Below, in pieces: positions 1 through 9,083 of a stretch of 64,000 nt of DNA. A program made the position numbers and the translations under genes. The stretch's first letter is position 1; each line of letters begins with the position of its first letter. The notes beneath the pieces were generated by a model. That model made no database searches. It had not been told where the DNA came from and worked only from the letters and a program-made list of their open reading frames with translations. The DNA comes from Calothrix sp. NIES-4101 (GTDB lineage: Bacteria > Cyanobacteriota > Cyanobacteriia > Cyanobacteriales > Nostocaceae), in the NCBI GenBank assembly GCA_004296455.1, contig AP018280.1, positions 186,001 to 250,000 on the forward strand. Direction: 5' to 3'.

Positions 1-391
1 TGAACACATAGTAAATTACACCAATACCTAATAGCAGAACCGCAAGACTAGAAATAATTATCCAACGATCAGCAGGTTCGTAGGTATCTTCATCAATATC
101 CCAACGCACAGCAAAGTAGTGTTGAGTAGAGAGTATTACTGTTAACAACCCAACTACTCCAAAAGCTAGTCCTAACTTCCAGCCAATACCAGGAGGTTGA
201 GGTGCAAAGGGAGGACGCAGAATACGTAAGCGCACAATCAAAACACCAAATCCTAATAGTGCGATAGCACTTCGCATCCAGGCTAAATAAGTACGTTCAT
301 TTGCCAAGTGGTCGCGTACTCGACTAGAATTTCTTCGTTTTGCTTGTTCTGAATTTATCTCGCCTATTTTTACAGGTCTAAAAAAACCCAT
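1..391 (-). CDS. DUF202 / YidH-family membrane protein (3' end outside window)
   Basis: Reading the minus strand from the ATG at 391 gives an open frame of 130 codons that runs off the left edge. It contains the motif NERTYLAWMRSAIALLGFG, the hallmark of DUF202 (YidH-like) proteins, followed by two further hydrophobic stretches, so three membrane segments are visible. The function of the family is unknown. The gene is divergent from nothing nearby; its promoter must lie in the spacer 392-811, which ends at the 3' end of the Rrf2 gene. The family call is secure; the protein end cannot be seen. Confidence 0.85.
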   Translation of the reverse strand, partial: MGFFRPVKIGEINSEQAKRRNSSRVRDHLANERTYLAWMRSAIALLGFGVLIVRLRILRPPFAPQPPGIGWKLGLAFGVVGLLTVILSTQHYFAVRWDIDEDTYEPADRWIIISSLAVLLLGIGVIYYVF

Positions 392-811
392 GAATCATAA
401 ACCTCAAACTTTATTCTCAACTCAAAATCTTTATTAAAAAACATTTAGTTTTATCTACCAAAACTAAATGTTTTATGACCGATTGGTAATGTACGAATTA
501 CAATTTGTAAATTATCAATATTTTAATCTACTTAACTCTAATTTTGATGATTCTTAATTAAATAATTACTCAAAACTACTCAATCAGTCTCATATCTAAA
601 TGAATGTATTCAAAAATGAGAAAGCAATCTACCTAAAGAGGTATTTATTTTACTTTATTCCCGATCTCATACCAACAAATATAATTTATCAACAATAGAA
701 AATTTAGTTTTCTTAAACAAGAAACCGATTTTCCTTTAATCTAAAGCTGCTTAGACAAAATCACAAAAATAATCTGGAGATGATTAAGCACTTTAAATTA
801 GCTAAAAATTG
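392..811. other. AT-rich spacer
   Basis: No gene is visible. The stretch is very AT-rich. Near 479-495 it holds GACCGATTGGTAATGTAC, which recalls the CGGTC/GACCG half of sites found elsewhere in the window. It would contain the promoter of the DUF202 gene to the left and the terminator of the Rrf2 gene to the right, but no clear hairpin with a T-run was seen. Confidence 0.4.
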
Positions 812-1246
812 CTAAATATAATACATCAGTGGCAAGTGTGAATGCTTGCTATATAAGTCGCACAAATCTTGCAAAGTATACTCTTGCAACACTTTATACA
901 AAGCCTGGCGCGCTTCTTCCCAAACTTCTTCAATCACCTTAATACCTACAGAATTATTGCTGTTTGTACTAGGTAAAGTTGCTTCTAATCCCTCAATGCA
1001 GTTTAAAGCATCCAAAACATTTATTTGGTGTGGTTCTCTTGCCAAAACGTAACCACCCCTTACACCCCGTGTACTTTTTATTAAACCCCCACGTCGTAAT
1101 GTCGCGAGCAACTGCTCTAAATAGCGTTTAGGTATATCTTGAGCATCCGCTATCTGTTGAATCTGCAGAGGTTCACCACTCTCGTAAGAGTTGGCGATTT
1201 CCAGTAATGCTAAAAGTGCATATTCTAATTTACTTGACAATTCCAT
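812..1246 (-). CDS. Rrf2-family transcriptional regulator (first copy)
   Basis: About 144 residues. The N-terminal winged helix is typical of Rrf2 proteins: MELSSKLEYALLALLEIA, then IADAQDIPKRYLEQLLATLR as recognition region and TRGVRGGYVLA as wing. The start at the ATG at 1246 is preferred over an in-frame GTG at 1270 because it matches the start of the second copy at 12020. The three closely spaced cysteines that bind Fe-S in IscR and NsrR are absent (one Cys in the middle, one near the C-terminus), so it resembles the cluster-free CymR/CysR-type members, which control sulfur metabolism. That role is inferred from the neighbourhood. It is divergent from the TPR gene at 1604. Confidence 0.85.
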   Translation of the reverse strand: MELSSKLEYALLALLEIANSYESGEPLQIQQIADAQDIPKRYLEQLLATLRRGGLIKSTRGVRGGYVLAREPHQINVLDALNCIEGLEATLPSTNSNNSVGIKVIEEVWEEARQALYKVLQEYTLQDLCDLYSKHSHLPLMYYI

Positions 1247-1538
1247 AGGCGTAACTCTACTAATTAACACCTACAGCAATAAAGTGTTTAATATTGCTGT
1301 CTTTACAGATGCAAATGAGAAACTCCCGTCTTAACTACGATCGTCTGATCTCACCTTAAAACTTCCTATCCATAAAATCAAATACTTTTTATTGTCGTTT
1401 TAAAAACTTTTATTTATGGAAACAGTATATACATGTATCCTCTAACACTGTTATATCGCCGAGTTAACCTCTTTTTCTTGACCCCTTCTCTGACTTGCAA
1501 TTCAATATTAGCTATGTCATACTCAAAGTACAGTATAT

Positions 1539-1558
1539 CTATCGAGTAACAGTAGATT
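1539..1558 (+). promoter_or_regulatory. Candidate regulator site upstream of the TPR gene
   Basis: CTATCGAGTAACAGTAGATT lies 46 bases before the ATG at 1604. By eye it matches 14 of 20 positions of the site before the second Rrf2 gene (11967). It is one of six similar sites upstream of separate units in this window. Immediately before it, AAAGTACAGTATATC adds a second half-palindromic element. No regulator has been shown to bind here. Confidence 0.4.
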
Positions 1559-1603
1559 ATCTAGGAATAATTTGACAACCCCTGCAACATCAGGAAGTAA
1601 ATT

Positions 1604-2854
1604 ATGTTAAAAGACACTCAAGGACTTGAAGTTTCTACCGATTCACCTGAAGCAATAAATGCGATCGCCGCTTTCACAAATCAAGCCCTTAGTTATGGTA
1701 AACATACTGAAGCCGTAATTTGTCAAGGAATAGCGGCAGACCCAAACTGTGCGCTACTTCACGCCTATGCTGCTGCTTATTATCTCTCCCAAGAAAATGC
1801 TGTTGCCAAGAAACAAGCAATTTCACACTTAGAATTTGCTCAAAAATATTCAGTAAATGTTACCGAGCGGGAGTTATTGTACATACAGGCTATTTCCGCT
1901 TGGCAAGTTGGGGCAATTAACCGCGCGATCGCACTTCACGAAGCACTTACAGATTTGTTTCCCCAAGATTTAATTTCAGTACAACAGGGGCAATACCATT
2001 ACTTCTATTTAGGTGACAAAACAAGATTGCTCAAAATAGCTGAAAAAGTTTTACCAGCAAATACAAAAAATCATTTTCTCTATGGAATGGTTGCCTTTGG
2101 ATTGGAGCAGTGTGAACATCTCAAGCAAGCAGAAGCAATGGGAAGAATGGCGACAGAAATGAACCGTCATGATCCTTGGGCACATCATGCAGTCGCTCAC
2201 GTGATGGAAACTCAAGGAAGAGTAGATGAGGGTATCACTTGGATGGAGAGTATTGCGGATACCTGGGAAAGTTGTAATTCCATGCTCTACACTCATAACT
2301 GGTGGCATGTCGCCCTCTATTACTTAGAGCAAAAAGACATCAACAAAGTATTGGAGTTGTACGATAATTACATTTGGGGAGCTGCTCAGAAAGAATCCCC
2401 TAAAGACCAAGTTGGAGCAATTTCGCTGTTAGCACGGTTAGAATTGCGCGGGATAGATGTAGGTAAACGTTGGCAAGAATTAGCAATCTATCTTTTCCCT
2501 AGATTGCATGAACATGCATTGCCTTTTCAAGACTTGCATTATATCTACGCATTAGCACGCTCAGGTTACTCAGATTGGGTAAACGAGATGCGTTTGAGTA
2601 TGCACAAACACGCTCAATCAGTAAACCCGTACCTGCGACAGAATTGGTTAGAAGTGGCGATTCCTACAGCCAGAGGTTTGATTAGCTATGCCAATGGTGA
2701 ATATTTTAGCGCGATCGCACAACTCAAATCTGTATTACCAAGATTGCATGAAATTGGTGGTAGTCATGCTCAAAGAGCTTTGTTTGAGCAGATATATATG
2801 GATGCTCTATTACGAGTAGAAAAACAAAGTCAAATTTACTTAGCTGTGGGTTAG
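1604..2854 (+). CDS. TTC38-like tetratricopeptide repeat protein
   Basis: 416 residues, all helical in character, no signal peptide and no membrane segment. The middle (about residues 185-260) carries RHDPWAHHAVAHVMETQGR and a downstream HNWWHVALYY, which are signatures of the TTC38/StaR-like TPR family. The function of the bacterial members is unknown; they are probably scaffolds or binding proteins. The start is supported by AGGAAG eight bases upstream. It stands alone, divergent from the Rrf2 gene, with a candidate regulator site in its promoter region, which suggests it belongs to the same regulon as the sulfur genes. Confidence 0.8.
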   Translation: MLKDTQGLEVSTDSPEAINAIAAFTNQALSYGKHTEAVICQGIAADPNCALLHAYAAAYYLSQENAVAKKQAISHLEFAQKYSVNVTERELLYIQAISAWQVGAINRAIALHEALTDLFPQDLISVQQGQYHYFYLGDKTRLLKIAEKVLPANTKNHFLYGMVAFGLEQCEHLKQAEAMGRMATEMNRHDPWAHHAVAHVMETQGRVDEGITWMESIADTWESCNSMLYTHNWWHVALYYLEQKDINKVLELYDNYIWGAAQKESPKDQVGAISLLARLELRGIDVGKRWQELAIYLFPRLHEHALPFQDLHYIYALARSGYSDWVNEMRLSMHKHAQSVNPYLRQNWLEVAIPTARGLISYANGEYFSAIAQLKSVLPRLHEIGGSHAQRALFEQIYMDALLRVEKQSQIYLAVG

Positions 2855-2904
2855 AAACACTTGCACCAAATGTTATATCTAAGCTTATTAGCTGATGAAA
2901 TAGG

Positions 2905-3699
2905 TTATGGAGAATACCTCGCTTCATACATCTGCAATAACACCCGATAATCCTCCAACTTCACAGGTACAAAATAAGATATACCTACTTTCCTCATTGC
3001 AGTCTGAAGTTCTTCATCTGGACATAATAAGCAAGTACAAATTTGTGTAATTAAAGATGAACCGAGATGTGTAGCCGCAACTAATGGAGGTATGGGAGAA
3101 TTTCTCAACACCTCTACCACTCGTACATGTTGGGCTAACTCTGGAAAATCGTGCAATTCCTGCTCTAACACGATACTATCAATTGCCGCGCAGTCAGCGA
3201 TTCCCTTAGCTACCCAACGGATTGAAGTTTGATGAGAACCCGATTGCATTTCCTTGCTAAAAAAGGGTTGAGAATATTTATCCTGAATTAATTTATATCG
3301 TAGTAGATTATAGCCACTGTTAGAACCTAAGTCGTTATAGCAAAAAAGTTTTTCTTGCAAATCTGAAAATTGATGAATCTGACTTGCTGAATTCACAATA
3401 ACATCTGCAAAGTAAATTGGGCGTTGCTGATAGCGTGGGGCTGCCATAACTGGTGCAACTAATGTCTGCAATTGATATGGTGCTGTTTGGCAATAGCGAA
3501 TCAATGGTAAACCACATATAAATGCTAAATCAAGTCGATCTTTTAATAGTAAAGGGTCTACCAATGAATCGACTTTCCCTTGGGATAAATCTATTTCCAT
3601 TCCCAAAACACGACCCAAATAAGACGCAACTGCTTGATAAAAAATAAACCAATTAGGCGCTAAATAAGAAACAACTTCAAGATACTGTTTTTGAATCAT
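2905..3699 (-). CDS. PhnD/SsuA/transferrin-type substrate-binding domain protein without signal peptide
   Basis: 264 residues. The pattern fits the periplasmic binding protein type 2 fold of the PhnD group: an early VSYLAPNWF strand, DRLDLAFICGLPLIRY, then LFCYNDLGSNSGYNLLRY, which matches the phosphonate-binding family segment around its ligand loop, and a late SPIPPLVAATHL. It has no signal peptide or lipobox, so it may be cytoplasmic, a sensor rather than a transporter subunit, or be exported by another route. It lies 15 bases after a small membrane-protein gene on the same strand. No permease or ATPase is next to it. Ligand unknown. Confidence 0.7.
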   Translation of the reverse strand: MIQKQYLEVVSYLAPNWFIFYQAVASYLGRVLGMEIDLSQGKVDSLVDPLLLKDRLDLAFICGLPLIRYCQTAPYQLQTLVAPVMAAPRYQQRPIYFADVIVNSASQIHQFSDLQEKLFCYNDLGSNSGYNLLRYKLIQDKYSQPFFSKEMQSGSHQTSIRWVAKGIADCAAIDSIVLEQELHDFPELAQHVRVVEVLRNSPIPPLVAATHLGSSLITQICTCLLCPDEELQTAMRKVGISYFVPVKLEDYRVLLQMYEARYSP

Positions 3700-3714
3700 T
3701 TATCATTAAGTGAT

Positions 3715-3900
3715 TTACTTGCTAACACTTAATCTATTTTCTACTGGAGATTGTCTCAGTTTACGATTTAACGAATTCACATACAAAAACACCATACTTG
3801 CCAATAGTAACAACATCATCCCCAAAATTGTTCCATAACCTTTGAGATGCCACCAAAGACGAATTGTCAGTACTGCAAATATTTCCCTAACTCTATTCAT
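3715..3900 (-). CDS. Small single-span membrane protein
   Basis: 61 residues. After a basic N-terminus there is one clear transmembrane stretch (ILGMMLLLLASMVFLYV, about residues 26-42), then a polar tail. AAAGGG stands about 10 bases before the ATG. It precedes the PhnD-like gene by 15 bases and is probably cotranscribed with it, so it might anchor or partner that protein, but this is a guess. No family recognised. Confidence 0.5.
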   Translation of the reverse strand: MNRVREIFAVLTIRLWWHLKGYGTILGMMLLLLASMVFLYVNSLNRKLRQSPVENRLSVSK

Positions 3901-4396
3901 TGTGCGATCGCCCTTTATTTACTACTGTAATCCTATCGATTTTAAGTATTTTAAAAGTATCACATACTTTTGCCTAAGAAGCAACTCCACATTTTTGTGA
4001 TTAATATCGAGCCTAGAGATAGTACAATCATGCTGGATTTCATCAGAGCTAAAAACGAATAAATAAATCAAAATTCAGTACTTTAGCTACTAAAATAAGT
4101 ATATTAAATATCAATTTTTACAATTTAAATCCAATAAATATACTATTTTCCGATAGGGATACAGTATTATATATTTAGATACAAGCGAAATAGCTTGCAC
4201 TGCCATTCTTCGGACATGAGCAAAAATCTCCTTTCCTTTGCATCTTGTGTCTCTAATAGGCAGCTTAACGTCACATCTACTGCGTAATAATTTTTATTAA
4301 TCAAGTAGATAATGTACCTTCCAATTAGTAGATACAAGATGTAATTTTCCCCGTAAGACTTTGCTAACTCCTTGCACACCCAACAGCTTAAAAGTT
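3901..4396. other. AT-rich spacer between divergent genes
   Basis: No convincing gene. An open frame of 70 codons on the minus strand (4167-4379) has no good start signal, poor codon character, and overlaps the VOC gene start region, so it was not called. The spacer should hold the promoters for the gene pair to the left and the VOC gene to the right. CCTATCGATTTTAAGTATTT near 3931 resembles the first half of the motif described elsewhere but faces no gene closely. Confidence 0.35.
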
Positions 4397-4804
4397 ATGC
4401 AGTTACAAGAGAATATTCTTCTCAGACAAATTGAGGCTCGTCCTTCTGCCGCAATTGGACACATAAAGCTATTAGTCAGTAACGTTTCCTACGCCACTGA
4501 TTTTTTTATCAAACTTGGGTTGCGATACATCCATCAATCTGAAGATGTTGCTGTTTTAGAGTTAAGAGGTGGGACACATTTAGTTTTAATAGAAACGACA
4601 AAATATATTATTGCGGCTGGAGCAACTGCACATTTTGATTTAATGGTTGATGATATTGTCTTCACAAGAAAATGCTATATTCAATTAGGTCTTTTCCCTT
4701 CGGAAATTCAAACTGATAAACTCCACAGCTATTTTATTATTAGTGGACCAGATGGTTATTCCATTAAAATTATTTCTTCTCACATCGCTGGGAGATTTGT
4801 ATAG
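4397..4804 (+). CDS. VOC-superfamily (glyoxalase-like) protein
   Basis: 135 residues from the ATG at 4397; an in-frame alternative start lies upstream at 4361. The order of elements fits a single VOC module pair: GHIKLLVSNVSYATDFFIKLGL, a VLELRGGTHLVL strand, AHFDLMVDDI at the second half, and SGPDGYSIKI at the end. Possible metal ligands are the His in GHIK, the His in AHFDL and a late acidic residue, but the usual Glu is not clear. The family includes glyoxalases, ring-cleaving dioxygenases and resistance proteins. Substrate unknown. Confidence 0.7.
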   Translation: MQLQENILLRQIEARPSAAIGHIKLLVSNVSYATDFFIKLGLRYIHQSEDVAVLELRGGTHLVLIETTKYIIAAGATAHFDLMVDDIVFTRKCYIQLGLFPSEIQTDKLHSYFIISGPDGYSIKIISSHIAGRFV

Positions 4805-5079
4805 TTATACTATCCCTAATTTTTAACTAAAGTTGGGGATATCAATTTAGATTATAAAAATTTATATTAAGCTAATCATCCGACCGAAACCAGATATTTG
4901 GAGTTTTGTAGATTATTTATGTTTGGGAATTAGTAAAATATGACCATTCATTAATCGTAATATTCAGATCGCGCATTCCTGGTAAAGTTGTGATCGCAAT
5001 ATGTTGGGTTTCGTCGGATCATATATGTTGGCATAAATATGCAATGCGATCGCAACAGTGTCTCTCAGCATCGTATATC

Positions 5080-5556
5080 TTAAAAATCATCGTCCACATA
5101 TGATGACTCTTTTGTATTTATCTCTTCTCCGCGACTTCCCCTAAATCCAACCGCACGGCTTAACCGCTTTACCCCACTTAGTGTTACCAAAGTTAATACT
5201 CCTGCCATTAAACCCATCTGCCATAACCCACAACCAATAGCAGCACCCAATCCTGCCGAAATCCATACTGATGCTGCTGTTGTCAATCCCTTTACTTTTG
5301 GTGATGCTGACTCCCGTGGTGATTCTTGCAAAATTAATCCAGCCCCAATAAATCCGACTCCCGTAGTCACTCCTTGAATCGTCCGACTGAGAGCGTTTGT
5401 GGTTGCAAAAAGGTTTTCACCCTCTGCTTGGAGAGGAATCATTACAAACAAGGCTGAACCCATACTCACCAACATAAATGTTCTCATTCCTGCTGGTCTT
5501 CCACCTTTTTGACGATTTAGTCCAATTAAGAGGTCTCCACAGAATAATTGATCCAC
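5080..5556 (-). CDS. MgtC/SapB-family membrane protein, N-terminus probably truncated
   Basis: 158 residues from a GTG start. GLNRQKGGRPAGMRT, GVGFIGAGLIL and KGLTTAASVWISAGLGAAIG are the core signatures of MgtC/SapB proteins, which are inner-membrane regulators linked to magnesium stress. Family members usually begin with a full membrane helix before the GRPAGLRT motif; here only about 20 residues precede it and an in-frame stop lies shortly upstream. The transposase gene starts 47 bases away on the opposite strand, so insertion of that element probably removed the original start. It may be a non-functional remnant. Confidence 0.75.
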   Translation of the reverse strand: MDQLFCGDLLIGLNRQKGGRPAGMRTFMLVSMGSALFVMIPLQAEGENLFATTNALSRTIQGVTTGVGFIGAGLILQESPRESASPKVKGLTTAASVWISAGLGAAIGCGLWQMGLMAGVLTLVTLSGVKRLSRAVGFRGSRGEEINTKESSYVDDDF

Positions 5557-5602
5557 TAATAAGGGATGATAGAAAAAGGGTAATTAAACGTGTACAGTCT
5601 GC

Positions 5603-6729
5603 ATGAAGTCTCCAAAATCCATGATTGAGCTAAGCAAGAGCCTCAAATCTCTGTACATTAAAACAGCGCAAAAGCTTAAGGCAAGCGACCGGCGGCAATT
5701 TATGGCAGAAGTTGTCAAAGGTTTTGGGATTGGTGGACAAACTTTGGCAGAAAGAGAGTTGGGGTGGAATAGACGCACTATTCGTAAAGGGATGAAAGAG
5801 TTGGAGAGTGGTGAACCAATCATTGATGCATTTGCCAATAGTGGTCGCAAACGAATTGAGGAAAAATTGCCTCATCTACTAGAGGATATGAAATCATTAG
5901 TAGACCCACAAAGCCAAACTGACCCGAGTTTTAAAAGTACTCGTTTGTATACTCGTATGACTTCATCGGAAGTACGTCGGCAACTAATTGAACAAAAAGG
6001 TTATAGGGATGGGGAATTACCATCAAACGAAACAATCAGAAGGCGGTTAAACGAGTTAGGCTACACATTAAAAAGAGTGATAAAAGCCAAGCCAATAAGG
6101 AAAATTCCAGAAACAGAAGCAATTTTCCAAGAATTAGAAAAAATTAATACTAAAGCAGATAATGAACCCAATACTTTACGTATATCAATTGATGCAAAGG
6201 TGGCAGTAAAAGTTGGTGAGTTTGACCGAGGGGGGAAAACTCGTATACCAACTATTTCATTGGACCATGATTTTGCAGAGGCTATAACTGTTACCCCTTA
6301 CGGAATTTTTTACCTCAGTACAACGAATTATTCCTATTTTTTGTAACTTCAAAATTGACTGCTGATTGTATTGTTGATTTGATTGAAAACTGGTGGCAAA
6401 GAGTAAAACATCGATTTAATCACATTAATAAACTGGTTATTAATCAAGACAACGGACGAGAAAATCATTCTCGTCGTACTCAGTTTATGAAACGAATATT
6501 AGACTTTTCTTCATCATCAAACCTGAATTTACAGCTAGCTTACTATCCCCCCTACCATAGTAAGTATAATCCTGTAGAACGTAGTTTTGGTTGGCTAGAA
6601 CAGCATTGGAATGGTAGTTTACTCGACACCGTTGAATCAGTCCTGTATTTTGCAAGAACACTTACTTTTAAAGGCCAAAATCCGGTTAACGACAAATTCT
6701 TACTACTCCTACATTTAAATAGCAACTAA
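5603..6729 (+). mobile_element. ISAzo13-like transposase gene, split by a -1 frameshift
   Basis: The first part (5603-6346, 247 residues) has the N-terminal helical domain (ERELGWNRRTIRKGMKELESG) and the first catalytic strand (ISIDAKVAVKVG). The second part (6355-6729) carries VINQDNGRENHSRRTQF and AYYPPYHSKYNPVERSFG, the second Asp and the final Glu region of the DDE domain. At about 6303-6310 the sequence GGAATTTTTTACC allows a slip of one base back on the T run; reading then continues as LPQYNELFLFFVTSKLTAD, which joins the halves perfectly. This is either a one-base deletion, a sequencing error, or slippage. Terminal inverted repeats were not recognised. The insertion lies next to a shortened mgtC. 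Confidence 0.8.
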
Positions 6730-6735
6730 AAGATA

Positions 6736-7014
6736 ATGAACAAAGAAAACAAAGAAAATGAATTTTCGCTAAATTCTTCACCAAGTTTATCAGAATTTAT
6801 CTATCCTCGTTTTCCCTATCGTGGTAAATTCAAACCAGAATATTTGGTTTTTAATGCAAATTTGCAAGAATTTGCTCAACGAGTTAGCTATATTTCGAGT
6901 TTACAAACGGGAGGTAAGCTATCTCCAGAAGAAGCTTACACACAAATTAAAATTCTTTGGAAACAGTTAAAGCATACTAAAAAAACACTCAATATTCCGA
7001 ACTTTGAGCGCTAA
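6736..7014 (+). CDS. Small conserved cyanobacterial protein (DUF7219-like)
   Basis: 92 residues, soluble. The core EFIYPRFPYRGKFKPEYLVFNANLQEFAQRVSYI and SPEEAYTQIKILWKQLK resembles a family of small cyanobacterial proteins that I associate with DUF7219, from memory. Function unknown. It starts seven bases after the stop of the transposase gene, so it was either brought next to it by the insertion or lost its own promoter. The Asn- and Ser-rich first 15 residues are probably not conserved. Confidence 0.55.
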   Translation: MNKENKENEFSLNSSPSLSEFIYPRFPYRGKFKPEYLVFNANLQEFAQRVSYISSLQTGGKLSPEEAYTQIKILWKQLKHTKKTLNIPNFER

Positions 7015-7411
7015 AATATGGAGAAAAAGTATATATTTTGGTAATAGATGAAACGAGAATTCAGCAAATGTATATCTTGAAGAATATTGGCGATATGCAA
7101 ACAAGATTAAAATAGTTACTTGATACGATTATTGGGACAGTAAAAAATTAAATTCAATCAAAAAAATAATCTAGTACAACAAAGTAAAAGAAATAAAGAT
7201 TATTTTATCGGCTTTTCAGATATTTTATAGACGCGGAGCGGCTACCTTTGGAAGCCATTTCGTGTCTACCCACAGGGTATAGTAGCTTTATTTCCGCCGT
7301 TCTGTACTAGATATTTTTTAAGGCGGAATAAAATCCGCCTTGCTTCTCAATGATTAAGGGAATAAAATCAGCATCTCGATTTATACTTAATCCGAAATTG
7401 AATATTAACTC
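7015..7411. other. Spacer with hairpins, possible element remnants
   Basis: No gene seen. Two inverted repeats are visible: ATCTAGTACA at 7169-7178 with its complement TGTACTAGAT at 7303-7312, which could bound a degraded 144-base element; and a compact hairpin with arms AAGGCGGA (7320-7327) and TCCGCCTT (7334-7341), a possible terminator though it lacks a T run. The spacer ends at the target duplication of the small element at 7412. Confidence 0.35.
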
Positions 7412-7579
7412 CTTGGTGGTGCAGAAAACTTTTCTGAGTCTCATGACGGACTGCGTAGATGGTCAAAATAGCGCCTGAAAGCTATTATCCTCGTTCCATT
7501 TTTTGAGAAACGCTAAAATATCCGTCTCGTCGAAAATCCTTTATTTATAAGGATTCCAGGACTTTTCTGCACCACTAAG
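7412..7579. mobile_element. Small non-autonomous element (168 bp) after cysA
   Basis: The ends are inverted repeats of CTTRGTGGTGCAGAAAA (7412-7428 and 7563-7579, one mismatch in 17). They are bounded by a perfect 9-base direct repeat TATTAACTC (7403-7411 and 7580-7588), the expected target duplication. The interior codes for nothing. The duplication contains the cysA stop codon, so the insertion hit the last bases of cysA without changing the protein. No full-length relative lies in the window. Confidence 0.75.
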
Positions 7580-7581
7580 TA

Positions 7582-8604
7582 TTAACTCTTCAGTGAATAC
7601 TCAAGAGGAAAAGATTTTGCCTTTTTCGGCTTGACAAATACCCTTTGTTGGGGTTGTAAGTTTAATTTATCATACTCGTCGCGGGTAAGATTTGCCGTTA
7701 TAGTTTCTCCATCTTCAAAGGTTAATTCCACTAAAATTTCCCAACCCAGGTGAATCAAACGTAACACTTTTGCTGGCACTGAATCTTCACTTTTATTTGC
7801 TTCGATCAAGATATGGTGAGGACGCACAAATACATCATTCGCAGCAGCATCAAATCTACTATTTTTAACTAATTGGGAATGCCGAGGTAGAACGTTCACA
7901 GGACCAATAAAGCTCATAACAAACGGTGTCGCCGGATTGTCATATACATCTGCGGGAGTTCCCACCTGTTCAATTCTTCCCTGACTCATCACTACAATTT
8001 CATCGGAGACTTCCATTGCTTCCTCTTGATCGTGGGTGACAAATACCGTCGTTACCCGAACTTGCTCAATTAACTGACGCAACCAGTTTCTCAAATCCTT
8101 CCTCACTTTGGCATCCAATGCACCAAAAGGTTCATCCAATAAAAGTACTTTCGGTTGCACTGCTAAAGCACGAGCTAAAGCTACTCGCTGTCTTTGTCCT
8201 CCCGATAATTGGGATGGATAGCGGTTTCCTAATCCTGTTAATTGCACTAATTCTAGTAGTTCATCTGCTCGTTTATGAGCTTGTGACTTCGGTGTTTTGC
8301 GGATATCCAAACCAAAAGCAATGTTTTCTCTGATGGTCAAATGTTTGAACAAAGCGTAGTGCTGGAACACAAAGCCGATATTCCGTTCTTGCACTGTCTG
8401 GTAGGTGGCATCCCGACCCGTTAAGTAAATACGACCTGTATCTGCTTGCTCTAATCCTGCGATCGCACGCAACAAAGTTGATTTCCCTGAACCTGAAGGA
8501 CCCAATAAAGCCACTAAGGAACCAGTATTGATCTCCAAATTAATGTTATCTAAGGCAAGAAAACTACCAAACCGCTTTGTTACGTCTTCGACTCTGATTC
8601 CCAT
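7582..8604 (-). CDS. cysA: Sulfate/thiosulfate ABC transporter ATP-binding protein
   Basis: 340 residues. It has all ABC motifs: Walker [10 protein letters not shown] (about 35-43), Q-loop in [10 protein letters not shown], signature LSGGQRQR, Walker [13 protein letters not shown] and the H-loop [10 protein letters not shown]. The C-terminal TOBE-like region (about 240-335) contains VRPHHI, usual in CysA. It energises sulfate/thiosulfate import at the cytoplasmic membrane. The membrane subunits CysT/CysW and the binding protein are not next to it, so it works with partners encoded elsewhere. It is divergent from the rhodanese gene across 480 bases. A molybdate or Fe(III) ATPase is less likely given the context. 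Confidence 0.85.
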   Translation of the reverse strand: MGIRVEDVTKRFGSFLALDNINLEINTGSLVALLGPSGSGKSTLLRAIAGLEQADTGRIYLTGRDATYQTVQERNIGFVFQHYALFKHLTIRENIAFGLDIRKTPKSQAHKRADELLELVQLTGLGNRYPSQLSGGQRQRVALARALAVQPKVLLLDEPFGALDAKVRKDLRNWLRQLIEQVRVTTVFVTHDQEEAMEVSDEIVVMSQGRIEQVGTPADVYDNPATPFVMSFIGPVNVLPRHSQLVKNSRFDAAANDVFVRPHHILIEANKSEDSVPAKVLRLIHLGWEILVELTFEDGETITANLTRDEYDKLNLQPQQRVFVKPKKAKSFPLEYSLKS

Positions 8605-9083
8605 CTCTTATTAACTCCCTTGTAGAAAATTAACCGTAAAAGTTTAGCCAAAATTAACTAAGGGACTTCCAAAACATAAAATATCCTATTCAGATTGATC
8701 TGTCCCTGTTTTTACTGCGTAGAAGCAACACCTCTCCGAGTTGCAGAGGAAGCAATTTATTCCTCAGTGTTCCCTAATATCCCTTATTTACCCATACTTC
8801 TTCCATCATCACCTATTACTCGGTAGATTTATTGTAGTTTTTGTAACTAATGTACTTTTTTGACCAATAACCTTATATTATTATTGAAATCTACTTAATC
8901 TCTATCTGGTTTTAGTTAATTTATTTAGCAGTATATCTGAAATCTACATAACAGTCTACATAAGTAGCCATCATGAACTGATTTACACCAGGAAGAATGA
9001 ACAAACATGCCATGTATCTATATCGATAAACATCGAAGTAGTATTGTCCGGTCAGTCATCAAATAACACTTTGGAGCATCACC
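8605..9083. promoter_or_regulatory. Divergent promoter region cysA / rhodanese
   Basis: No gene seen. On the minus strand, facing cysA, CAAAAAAGTAC (8862-8852) is preceded by TTGGT; the identical 11-mer faces cysE at 11867-11857. Facing the rhodanese gene, GTAGTATTGTCCGGTCAG lies around 9037-9054, combining the GTAGTAT and CGGTCA pieces seen in other candidate sites. These are eye-level matches only. Confidence 0.35.

Noticed and set aside
4167-4379. 70-codon minus-strand gene
   Set aside because: No ribosome site, unlike known proteins in composition, and overlaps the start region of the VOC gene.
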